Source: Temnothorax longispinosus
Taxonomy: Eukaryota > Arthropoda > Insecta > Hymenoptera > Formicidae
Direction: 5' to 3'
Assembly: GCF_030848805.1 (NCBI RefSeq)
Contig: NC_092363.1
Span: 8,650,422 to 8,714,421 of the forward strand
Length of the DNA: 64,000 nt
Shown here: piece by piece, positions 12,216-27,774 of the stretch
Numbering within the stretch: the stretch's first letter is position 1
Layout of the letters: the number at the start of each line of letters is the position of its first letter
Position numbers and translations under genes: made by a program
Notes under the pieces: generated by a model
What the model was told of the DNA's origin: nothing
Seen by the model: only the letters and a program-made list of their open reading frames with translations
The model's database searches: none

Positions 12216-12654
12216 CCCTGGGCTGGGCAATTATCGATTTAAGACAGATATAAAATATACATATTTAAAGTAAGACGAAGTATATGGTACAATAAGGAAA
12301 GCAGTGATTTAACGGTCAAAATAAGTTGAAATAATAGAATAATTTTTTGCAAGTTAACTCTCGTTTTCCAGAAGAGGTATGCGTAAAAGGAAAGTTACTC
12401 TTGCATTTAAAGAATTAAAATAGAATGCATTAGAAACAACTCATTCCAATTTAATTCACAGAATACAATTTTGTATAGGTATGACAAAACGTCAACATTT
12501 TCAGCAATGTCTCAACTAAATAAGAAATAAATGTTTAAAAATAAAATTATTCTTTGTTTCACACAAATTCATTCGTCTGTTTTAAGAGCCAAATGATTAA
12601 ATTAATTAGTCTTAATACTAAATAAACATATAGGAGGTCTGTAGCAAAAACCAT

Positions 12655-13080
12655 TACGTTGAACATCATTAAATATGCAAAAGGTCAAACCTCACCGATA
12701 ACTTTGACCTCAACATATGTTGTCAAGGTCATCGTCCTGAGTGACCTTCAAAAGGTTTTAGCCGGCGAGCGTTGTTTATTAAAAAGTTATGAACAACAAA
12801 GTTTAAAATATATAACAGTTTGTGTTATTGCTAAAGGAAGTAATTTGCTGATATGTGTGTATAACAGTACACATGTAGGCGGGGGAGGGGCTACGCTCCA
12901 CCCCCGCAAGCAGGGGGGGGTGGGGGGTAACCTCCTTTCGCGTGGAAAGTTGAAAACCTGAACCGTACAATGATAGACCAGCTCGTATCGCCCTGTAAGC
13001 AGAGGTGAGGTGAGATAGGGTAAACTTCGTTTTGCGTGAAAAGTACAATGCTGTGTAAACTTGACTTTCCTTTGTTCATA
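12655..13080. mobile_element. Half of a foldback/MITE related to the 6.2 kb element, with GC-rich end
   Basis: It shares GTTGTTTATTAAAAAGTTATG and the GTTTGTGTTATTGCTAA-type words with 6245-6320, then runs into a G/C-rich block starting GTAGGCGGGGGAGGGG at about 12876. That block start also appears at 37569. ORFs listed here on both strands reflect the GC block, not a gene. Confidence 0.5.
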
Positions 13081-13081
13081 T

Positions 13082-14975
13082 CCCACACAGCACCGAAATA
13101 TTTCAGAAAGCTTTCAAAAAACTGTCAATGAAATATGAAACCTTTCAAAAAAACATTTTAGACATGTTTCAGATATGTTTCAGAAAGCTAAAATGTCCGC
13201 CAAGCTGAGATTTCAGAAATGTTTCTGAAATCTCAGAAATATTTCTGAAATAATTCTGAAATGCTTCAGAAATATTTCTGAAATGCTTAAGAAATATCTC
13301 TGAAATGCTTAAGAAATACCTTTAAAATGCCTAAAAAATATCTTTGAAATGCTTCAGAAATATCTCTGAAATGCTTCGAAAATATCTCTGAAATGTTTCA
13401 AAAATATATGGGAAATATTTCAGATACTTTTTCTCATACAAATTGTTTCGGATCACCCTGTATAGGGTCATCCGGAACAATTTCCTGTCCTTCGTAAAAC
13501 ATATTCTTGATCATAGTCATGATTTTGATTCGCCGGAGGCCTGTTTATATTAGATCCCAACTGACTTGCGAGTTAGTCTTACCATTATGCGCCGCCTAGC
13601 GGCGTCGTTGCATATTTCTCTGAAATGTTTCGTAATATTTCAGTGAAAAGGGTCATAAATGATTTTGATGAAACGTTTCAGAAATACTTCTGAATGATTT
13701 CAATGTTACATTTTAATATTAATTTCCAAGTTATCTTTTGGAAAGCTTTCAATGATATATGATTTTGATGAAACATTTCGGAAATACTTTTGAATAATTA
13801 GCAAAAGAATTATGTTCGGCCCAACTATGTTCGTAGAGATGTAAAAATTGCAATGCTACGTTTATTGGGCAGACAAAAAGACATTTGTGCACACGTCTCA
13901 AAGAACACTAGAACGATATCAGAAAACCGGCGAGCAAGCATTCTGTAGTGAGTGAGCATCGAACATCCTATGGGCATGATTTCGATTGGGGGAAGCCAGA
14001 ACTAATACATAAGAATTAAGAGACAGATTAGAAAGAGGGAATCAGCGGAGATATTTTTTATTATAAAATTTGATGACACCATTAATTTACAAAAGGACAC
14101 GAAGAATCTTAACGCTCTCTACGAACATATTATAAAAGAAACATAATTATATCTCCTTCTTCTCTGTTTCCCTCTCCACGCTCTGGCTTTTAATATTGAC
14201 ATCATTAGTTTGTTTATTACTTGTCTGTTCCTCGTCAGTTACAATGTTACCACCGCACGGCTCTTACATGCCCTTCGACATAAATGAGTAACGAAAATGC
14301 CGTTTAAATTGTATTTTACTTCTGTGAATTTAACGCACAAATATGTAAGTTTTGATTTATATAATTATTTTTGGACTTATACTTATATTGTTGCGTGCCA
14401 CAATTTTTTATGTTTAGTTTTTAGATTCGGCGTAGTTTGGACATTATGTCTGACTAATAATTAATAATATTAGTGTTTCTATACGCTTGAAAAGGACCGA
14501 AATCTGCGGTCGAAACGTAGCGTTTTGTGAACAATAAAATTTGCCAGTTGGGTCGAACATAATTCTTTTGCTAATTGTTAATTATTCACTGACGATTCAA
14601 GTTTTTACTTCTGAATAATTTCAATGTTACATTTTAATATTATGTTCCAAGTTATCTTTCGGAAAGCTTTCAATGATATGTATTTTAGACATTACGTACG
14701 AAATATTTCTCTGAAATATTTCGTAATATTTCAGAAATATTTCAGTGAAAAGGGTCATAAATAATTTCGATGAAACGTTTCAGAAATACTTCTGAATGAT
14801 TTTAATGTTACATTTCAATATTAATTTCCAAGTTATTTTTTGGAAAGCTTTCAATGATATATTATTTTGATAAAACGTTTCAGAAATATTTCTGAATGAT
14901 TTCAATTATACATTTCAATATTAATTTCCAAGTTATCTTTCGGAAAGCTTTCTGAAACAAGTTTTGCTGTGTGGG
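13082..14975. mobile_element. TIR element built of a degenerate TCAGAAATATTTCTGAAATGCT array
   Basis: The left end CCCACACAGCACCGAAATAT matches the complement of the right end (GCTGTGTGGG at 14966-14975). Both ends continue into a TTTCAGAAAGCTTTC word. Between 13090 and 13450, and again at 13610-13790 and 14600-14955, a roughly 22-24 bp self-complementary unit (AGAAATATTTCTGAAATGCT and variants) is repeated many times. A Penelope-like relic (13797-14586) splits the array. No transposase is visible, so this is a non-autonomous element or satellite-bearing MITE. Confidence 0.65.
13797..14586 (+). mobile_element. Penelope-like retroelement 3' relic with GIY-YIG endonuclease (pseudogene)
   Basis: Around 13855-13990 the + strand reads FIGQTKRHLCTRLKEH, then a stop, then KHSVVSEHRTSYGHDFDW. 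This matches the conserved core of the GIY-YIG nuclease domain carried at the C terminus of Penelope-like elements. The in-frame stop and loss of the upstream reverse transcriptase mark it as dead. The piece is bounded by inverted copies of an ATTAGCAAAAGAATTATGTT word at 13798-13817 and 14558-14577, as expected from the inverted terminal arrangement of Penelope elements. The 3' region (about 14490-14540) has the GACCG...CGGTCGAAACG hairpin discussed in the findings. It is inserted in the TCAGAAATATT element. Confidence 0.75.
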
Positions 14976-15385
14976 ATATGTGTATTATGGTCAAAGGACG
15001 GAGTGCTGTCACTCCTCACTTTGACTGGTCGAGCCTGAGGATTGACCAAGACGCTTGGTCAATTCTCGAAACATTTTTGTGTTTCGGCCTTTAACTGGTG
15101 TGTTTTTAATCAATCCTAGGAGACACTAAATCAACCGGTCAAAGATAGAAACTAAAATAATCCATAGGCTTAATCGACGCGTTTTTGCACAAAACGACCA
15201 AATCTGGCAGAAAAAAGTGTCGCTCTGCCCCGCGAAGCGAGATATTAACAGTTAAAGTTGACGACTACATTTACTTGACGTGTATGATCTATATGTTGTA
15301 GTCACATGCGGTAATGTAGCACTTCATAAAGTGTCTAGACATTAGACACATGCTGTAATTTAATCTTCAAATTAAAAATTACCAT

Positions 15386-15421
<36 letters not shown>

Positions 15422-15964
15422 GCGCGCGCAGGAGGTTCAAGGGGGCCTTCGGCCCCCTCCCGCACCCCTCCGCCGGTAAGCAGACTGGACCTCGCTTTAC
15501 AACTTAGCATATGCTTTGTAAGTTGTAAAGCGAGGTTCATCCTGCCTACCGGCGTGGCGGAGGGGGTGCGGGAGGAGGGCCGAAGGCCCTCATCCTTGCA
15601 CTCCCACCCGTGTGTGTGTGTGTGTGCGCGTGTGTGTGTGTGGTAATTTTTAATTTAAAGATTAAATTACATGTGTCCAATTATTGCCTCCACGCATACA
15701 TATAAAGTGCCATATGTAAGTTTTTTTTATTAATTAAACACCGAATAAAGGCACACCTAGGATGGACTAAGCAAGGTTCAAAGTATTTTTCTTAGTTTCT
15801 TCCTTTGACCAGCCTTGCTAGTCACTCCTAGAATAGACAAAAAACGCCTTAGTCAAAAGCCGAAACATAAATGTTTTGAGGATTGACCAATCTAGGTCGA
15901 TCCTCAGGATCGACCAGTCAAACTGAGAAATGACCGCGCTCCGCCCTTTGACCATAGCATATGT
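14976..15964. mobile_element. 1 kb foldback element with mirrored CA/GT tracts and GC-rich core
   Basis: Left arm ATGGTCAAAGGACGGAGTGC... is matched in reverse complement by the right arm ending GCGCTCCGCCCTTTGACCAT. Further matched words are TTTGACTGGTCGA, CGAGGTTCATCCTGCCTACCGG against CCGGTAAGCAGACTGGACCTCG, and GGTAATTTTTAATTTAAAGA. The arms carry (CA)n at 15387-15420 and (GT)n at 15609-15641, flanking GGGGGCCTTCGGCCCCC hairpins. The centre is near 15510. No ORF. It is a paralogue of 38103-39649. Confidence 0.8.
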
Positions 15965-15978
15965 ACTATTTTCATATA

Positions 15979-16873
15979 AGGGAGAGCGGGGCGGAGTTGT
16001 CACTACAATTATCTCGAATCTGTATGTTGTGTGAACTCGCCATTAATATTGTAAACACTACTTATGGTGCCCATATGACCAACGGAATTCAGTGAGATTA
16101 TATGCCATTTTGTGATTTTCATTAAGGCAAACGTGTTTTCGGAGGTCAAAAGTAAAATTTTGTGCGTGTCAAAAATTTTAAATATTTTAAATATTATTTT
16201 CTCTCCGAATCTCGAGATAAGTGATTCTGAAGAGTAATGCATGCTGAACACGAATCCAGTGAAATTTTTTTATTTTCGTTGATTTGTAATATTTCATGAG
16301 CGATCAAACTTAAAATCTATGTCCGGGGCGAAGTCATCACCAAGTCATATCATGGAGGCTTCGGGCGAAAATGAAAGTCAAAGAAGCAGCAGTGGTCGAA
16401 TTCCGGCGAGAACTTGGATAATATGTGCTGCGTGTGCTCAGAGATAACAGAATAAAGCTGACGAGAAACAGTGCGTTTCGTACGAGCGTACGGCACATAA
16501 GTTTATGCGCTTTTCTTGTAATTATTTTTCGCCATCGTGTTTTTAATTAATGTTTCCATTTTTCTATTAAAAAATAATTAATAAAATGTATCCTATCATT
16601 TTTCATGATCGGAATTATGAATTTTTATTTAAAAAGTCCGAGAATAGAGTGACGACTCCGCCCCGGCAATTTTGACATTTCAATTTTTGCACCTTTATCG
16701 TTTTCACTCTATATACCAGTTAAACAAAGCAACGTAAACCAAAAATGTCCTTATAAATTTTATAGCCAAGGATTCACTCTTTACAACGGTATACCACATT
16801 TTACTAAAATTACTTGTTTTGTTGTTAAAAATCGGCACCGAAAAAATAGTGACGACTTCGCCCCGGTTTTCCC
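15979..16873. mobile_element. TA-flanked non-autonomous DNA element, copy B (reverse of copy A)
   Basis: Ends GGGAGAGCGGGGCGGAGTTG and GACTTCGCCCCGGTTTTCCC are flanked by TA at 15977-15978 and 16874-16875. Length is 895 bp. Interior order is the reverse complement of copy A, including the internal terminal-word copies near 16318-16336 and 16650-16668. The reading frames at 15818-16251 (-) correspond to 7290-7643 in copy A but show no transposase motif. Confidence 0.75.
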
Positions 16874-17094
16874 TACATATTAGTCGTTTATGCCTTTCAA
16901 AACTCAAAATAACTGCTATACAGGGTGAGGCAATAGAATCTATAAGGCCCAGAAAAAAATCAGTGTAACTAAAATTGTACGGTACGAAGGGGGCTATCAT
17001 ATAGCGATAATAATTTTGGTCCAGGTGGAGGCGCTTCGGAGATATCAAGATCATCTTTATTTTTTTAAATTGATTCGGTAAATTTTTTTTCATA

Positions 17095-18122
17095 CTATGA
17101 TAAAGGAGCTGAAAACAAGTTCAGAACTCATGACACAAGATTCGGGGAAAAGAAGGATATCGCTTCGCGATATATATATGCCAAGCAAATGATGCCAAGA
17201 TGTGCGCTGCGGCACTCCAGACAAAACATTTATACTTCTGGAGAAGCTATTATTAAACTTTATGACTTGAGACCTGTTTGATAGGAAGCAGGATATCCAA
17301 CCCAAAAGAGAACCTCCGAACCCTAGAGATCGAAGTTTACACATTAATATTGTATGATTAACTGAGTCAAAGGCTTTTCTAAAATCGGTATAAACTGAGT
17401 CAACCTGGGATCCACTCTCAACAGCAGAAGTTAAAAAATCGTAGTAATTAACCAGATTTGTCGCTGTCGAGCGTCCCGGTACAAATCCATGTTGTTCTTT
17501 TATAATAATGTTTTTACATAGGAAGCCAAGTTTTCGAGCAACAATGCCTTCAAAGATTTTCGGCATAATATTTTGTTTAGATATAGGACGATAGTTAGTA
17601 ACTGATTGATGGTCACCACCTTTAAAAATCGGAGAGACAAGACATTGCTTCCAAAGAGATGGAAAGGCACCATCCCTCAGTGACTTATTAAAGATCAGCC
17701 ACAGAAATCTTGACGCGATAAAGATACATGATTTTAGTAATAAAGGTGGAATGCCATCCATCCCCGCGGAGCAGCTCAATGGAAGCTCACAAATTTCGTT
17801 ATACACATCCGAAATTGATATGTCCAGGGATAAAAGATCCAAGGGGTGATTTAAGTTAAAATTGCTGTCAGGGTATTCGCTGATTACATCGCTATTAGTA
17901 TAAACAGATTCGAAATAATCAGCAAAGCAGTTCGCAATAGATTCATCATCCTCCAGTAAATGATCATTATGTAAAATCTGAGAGGCGCAAGGTTCGGAAG
18001 ATCTGATGTTTCTGATAAAGCCCCAGAAAAGATTGGCATTATTCGACAGCGCATGTTCAGATCTATCAATAAAATCAGACCAGCAAACAGCAGACAGAGA
18101 TTTACATCTAGCTCTAAGGTGA
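17095..18122 (-). pseudogene. Jockey-like LINE reverse-transcriptase fragment
   Basis: On the minus strand a degraded non-LTR ORF2 runs from about 18122 to 17095. The upstream part, in one frame, contains the linker before the RT (LFWGFIRNIRSS, ANCFADYFESVY). The main open segment 17842-17090 holds RT motifs GMDGIPPLLLKSC, PIFKGGDHQSVTNYRPIS, EQHGFVPGRST, VYTDFRKAFDSVNH (catalytic Asp of motif A) and the SGVPQ turn. Reading is then disrupted before the FADD box, so the palm is incomplete. The endonuclease domain and 3' end are missing. Similarity is to the jockey-type clade by motif wording only. Its 5' side abuts a truncated Helitron. Confidence 0.85.
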
Positions 18123-18308
18123 TATATAATTCAATTTCGGAACCGATTTCCAAAAAATCGGTAATAAAACATAATACACATCATTGCCATTCCCAGAAAA
18201 TTCTACCTCTATTTCATATATAATTCTTTAAGATTCGGTGCATTAACGAATGAGTAGTTCGCGGTCAGACAGACAAACAGACAGACGTCAGGTACTTATA
18301 ATAATAGA
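18123..18308 (-). mobile_element. Helitron 5' end, truncated
   Basis: On the minus strand the terminus TCTATTATTATAAGTACCTG (preceded by A) leads into GTCTGTC repeats and CGCGAACTACTCATTCGTTA. It continues into one unit of the same roughly 120 bp repeat as the 7.9 kb Helitron. The element stops where the LINE fragment begins; no 3' hairpin remains. Confidence 0.65.
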
Positions 18309-18621
18309 TTTAATTTTAGACATATACACATATATTTAGAAAGGTCAAAATAAAACCTCAAATTTTACTTAAAAAATATTTGGAGGGCAAAGGAAGGGAA
18401 AATTTGGAGAAAAGGGAATGGATGCTAAATATTAATAATTACTTTTAATTACAATTGCGCGCGCTGATCACCAAAATGTACGATCGCGCGATATTTTGCC
18501 CGGCATTCATTAACCGTGAGTTTTAATATCGCGATGAAAGAATGACATGGAAAAGAGCACAATTAAATAATCGTACGACCGCGACACATTAAATTAGATA
18601 TGTAATTCACGGAAAAGGACG

Positions 18622-18845
18622 AGCGTGGCCTAGTAGATAGCGCACTGGTCTATTGAGCCGAAGTCCCGGATTCGATCCCCGGTAGAGCTAGAAAAATTAT
18701 ATTCGCTCGTTCTCCTCTCGGAAGGCAATGGCAAACCACCGAGAGTATTCTTCCCATGAACCTTATCTAAAAAAATATAGCCGTTCGAAATCGGCGTTAA
18801 ACTGTATCCCATATACAATGTGTATAATCTACGTACACAACATAT
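18622..18845 (+). mobile_element. tRNA-derived SINE (family 2)
   Basis: The head reads GCGTGGCCTAGTAGATAGCG (A-box-like TGGCCTAGTAG), then a GGATTCGATCCC B box in the right spacing. It is followed by a non-tRNA body GGCAATGGCAAACCACCGAG and TTCCCATGAACC. The cloverleaf is imperfect and runs on into SINE body sequence, so this is not a functional tRNA gene. Target duplications were not found. Confidence 0.65.
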
Positions 18846-18894
18846 GTATATAAAGAGAAGTCACCTCGCTCGGACACGAGTAATAGGACTGAGA

Positions 18895-19185
18895 AAAATT
18901 CACGGAAAAAAGGTTTTGCTGATACATATAAAAATTAACCCGGTAGACACAGATCTGAAAATAATTATGTTGGACTATATATCAAAATAATTACATTATT
19001 TAGCTTGATATTATTGTAGCTTGACATTTAAGCATAATGATAATGCTGCAAAAAGTTTTGACATTCTAACAACCAGCTTAAGCATCTAATATAATTATTT
19101 AGATGGTCTAACATAATTATTTTCAGATCTGTATTTAGTTGAATTTTTAATATTTCAGCAAAACTGTCTTTTCTGTGTACTGAGA
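18895..19185. mobile_element. Palindromic MITE
   Basis: The left part (ACGGAAAAAAGGTTTTGCTG) matches the complement of the right part (CAGCAAAACTGTCTTTTCTG). A further inner pair is CAGATCTGAAAATAATTATG against CATAATTATTTTCAGATCTG. No ORF. Confidence 0.6.
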
Positions 19186-19226
19186 TGTGCGCATCCTGTC
19201 CAATCTTATGATTATATATTGAAAAC

Positions 19227-19227
<1 letters not shown>

Positions 19228-19262
<35 letters not shown>
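19228..19262. repeat. (GA)n microsatellite
   Basis: Sixteen or so GA units. Confidence 0.95.
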
Positions 19263-19266
<4 letters not shown>

Positions 19267-19299
19267 TTTTTCCATATTTTTTTATCAAGGGAAATTTGA

Positions 19300-21156
19300 T
19301 ATGTACTTTCTGTGGATGTTCAATTTTTCTTGATTCCCCTTGGTACCGAGCCGAAAATGAATTGAGTAATTCGCTTTTGATGTGAGAGAGTGATCGTGTA
19401 AAATTATTTATCGTTTAACAATACTTAAAAAGTGTTAATATCTTATGATATCAATGTCATAAAACTCCTCCTTCTTCAAAATTTAATGAATCTTTTTTTA
19501 GTTAAGTATTTTAAGGAAGCTTTGTTTTTTTTATCTTGATATTAACTAAAAATAATTTCACAACTTCAATGAATTTAACAGATTTTGCAAACATGAAATT
19601 CCTTAGTTAACGATTATGTCGAACATTATTATATTTCATAATTCCTTCAATAATCTAAAAATTTTCTGTAAAAAAAAACAAGTCTTAAAAGCTTCGGTTA
19701 TGACCGAATCAACTTTTTAATGAAACTTTGATGAGATAACAAATTAATGTTGTCATATTGACGCATTATTATATTTCAACACATCTCAGAAATTAGCATA
19801 ACAAACGAATTTCGAATGGTGGAAAATTTCAATAGGTCATCGACGTGCAAACACTGAATCTATGCTACATGAATGATGAGAAATCCAACGAGCAAAATAT
19901 TCAAATCCGAGTTTTCATTTAAAGAATTTGAAGCAATAATTGTCGTCTGTAAATGTTATGAAATAATGATTTATTTTTCTCATCTGCTATTAGTAAAAAT
20001 TACGAAGTGCCGCGCGAAAGCTTAATAAAATACACAAACTTCCAACTCGATAGCTTTCGTCTCGAGAGAATGACGCACTTAGATCTTTACAGATTAGACT
20101 TGTACCTCAGATTCGTTCTCTCACACGGCTAACTGTTTTCTTGTAAATTATAATTCGTCCCGGGCGGCTGAAGCGGTTGTCACGTCTGAATATTAACGAC
20201 CAACAAGAATAGAAAATTTTTGGCACGTCACTTCACGAGAATAAGATTTAACGCACGAAATATCTTTCTTGCACGGATGACCGAATGTGATCGATTTTTC
20301 GAAAGTTTTTGCTATTATCGTAACAGGAGAAAAAGCCGTGAAATGAAAGTTGTGGAAAGCGAGGGGATGAAAGCGTATTGTCACCTTGTTTCACTATGTA
20401 TTAACTGCTTGGAATGGATGGAAGTTCGGATCTTTGATAAGAAAAGAAACTCTCGGTCAAGAGAAAGAACAAGCAGAATTATTGGGAACGCATATCACTT
20501 TAGAGATCCTCTCACCCACATTAGCTTGTCGATAGATAAATATAACTGATGATTTATATTTAATCTTAAGATAAGAATGCGTAAAATGTACGCTTAACAC
20601 ACTCTCTAAATAAAATGTTTTTTATCAGTTTTGTATCTTTATAGATTATCGTTAACTACAATGTCATTGTAGTTAACTATAATCTAATGTTACAAGTTTG
20701 TTAAAATAAAAAATTTGTTTCTGTAGACCTTTCTACCATAATTAAATGAAAAATTAAAGTTTTGAAAAATAAGATTACGATTTCGTATATCTTGGAAAGT
20801 GCTAAGAATAAAATGGTACTTTAATGATAAAAAATATAACATTTCGAAAAGGTATATTTTAATCTCGTAATAGATTTGCTGTGTGAACATTCGTTGCCTA
20901 CATTCTATTTTCTTGCTTTTAATTAATGTCTGGTCATAGAATCTTTTCTCATTAATATAAATTGTATTTTCAGATAAAACTTCGAATACGCGAAGTAACC
21001 AGCTGCTATTAAACTTAGAATGCTCAACTTCATAAAATGCGCAATTCGAGGTAAACGACTTATGAATATTCACTATCGGGAGGATAAAAGTGAATATTTC
21101 AATATTAAAAGAGGAGGATATGAAAGTGAATATTATTATGATGTTATAATGGCATT
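19300..21156. other. Upstream region of the GPCR gene, no separate gene supported
   Basis: AT-rich sequence with a less AT-rich patch at 20030-20540 that is open on both strands (109 codons on +, 63 on -) without any recognisable domain. Its position about 0.6-1 kb before the GPCR start makes a promoter or 5' untranslated exon possible. This is inference from position only. Confidence 0.35.
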
Positions 21157-26581
<5,425 letters not shown>

Positions 26582-26624
26582 AACACGCGATATGTAAGAC
26601 ACGATGCGAAAATATTTTTATGCA

Positions 26625-27045
26625 ACACGTGCATGGAAAGTGCCCCATTACGCACGCTACGCGTGCGTGATAGACCACTTTCCAGGCACTTGCAACATAA
26701 AATAGGGAGTGTAAGCCGTGTGTAAAGATGAAAATTCCCGGGTGCGGAGTTTACGCACGAGCCGAAGGCGAGTGCGGTAACCGCACCCGGGAATTTTCAT
26801 CTTACCTCACTTGTTACACAAATAACTATTATATCACGCGTGCGTGGAAAGTGGCCCATTACGCGCGCGCCATCTGTGCGACAAATAGCCAATTCCATAC
26901 ACGAGTCAAAACAGTGCGGTAATGTAACATTACCGCACTGTTTCGACTCGTGTGTGGAATTGGCCATCCGTCGCACAGATGACGCGCGCGCAATAATGGG
27001 CCACTTTCCACGCACTTTGTAATATAAAATAGGGTGTGTAACTAT
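26625..27045. repeat. Three successive GC-rich palindromes just after the GPCR stop
   Basis: (a) 26630-26690: GGAAAGTG...CACTTTCC with ACGCACG...CGTGCGT inside. (b) 26718-26806: GATGAAAATTCCCGGGTGCG against CGCACCCGGGAATTTTCATC. (c) 26840-27016: a near-perfect 177 bp palindrome from GTGCGTGGAAAGTGGCCCAT to its complement, centred on about 26929. Linkers are AACATAAAATAGG and TTGTTACACAAATA. They begin only about 45 bp past the stop codon, so the 3' UTR may contain them. Confidence 0.8.
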
Positions 27046-27142
27046 TCCGCGTACTTCATCGTCGAAGAGTCATGCAATACGAGCTAAAAACGAGTGGTGA
27101 TAGCGGCTGCAACAACATTTTAATAGCATATTGAAAAAGTAT

Positions 27143-27194
<52 letters not shown>

Positions 27195-27774
27195 CCCTCT
27201 CCCTCTCCTCCTTCCCTCTTTTCCTTTAAATAGTTATAACGTAGCTGTACTCCACTTCATATATGTAGCCTTATTTTTCCTCTTTGTGCAAATTTCTGCA
27301 AGAATTATACGTGTACATTCCACGGTAGAAATTACTTCGTTACGGTGACTTTATATATAGGCACGACTTAGAGATAATATCTCTTCTTAATCATGCTAGC
27401 ATGTTCGTTTATCGTTCAAAATCAAATAAATTTTTATAGGTATATATCAATACCTTAATATAATATTGTATATATTATTATATCATAAACGTTTTATGGA
27501 TAATTGTATCTCGTGACGTGGCATTTCTTTTTTAATTGCATGCTACGTGACAACATCCGCATTTCATTTATATTCCAAATTTATCAGTAGAAAACCTTTA
27601 AGTAGACAAATACAAAAAAGAGAGAACATATTGTATCGTAAAGTTGTCCTCAATTTATAGTTTTTAAAAGAATCTCTATTTATATGTAACTCGAGGCATT
27701 GGCATTGACATGAATCTCGGATTTCTACGTTTATAAGAAATAAATATATTTATTTATCGTCGCGTATAACTTAC
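27046..27774. other. Spacer between GPCR 3' end and COLGALT exon, with (CT)n
   Basis: A (CT)n run lies at 27144-27192. The rest is AT-rich with no ORF. I searched the minus strand here for the next COLGALT exon and found none. Confidence 0.45.

Noticed and set aside
12787..13088. Overlapping ORFs of 65-100 codons
   Set aside because: Produced by a GC-rich block inside a MITE; three frames open at once and no homology.
18625..18700. tRNA gene on the plus strand
   Set aside because: A and B boxes are present but the acceptor and anticodon stems do not pair and SINE body sequence follows.
20193..20549. Opposed ORFs of 109 and 63 codons upstream of the GPCR
   Set aside because: No domain, no splice or homology support, and open on both strands; more likely promoter or UTR sequence.
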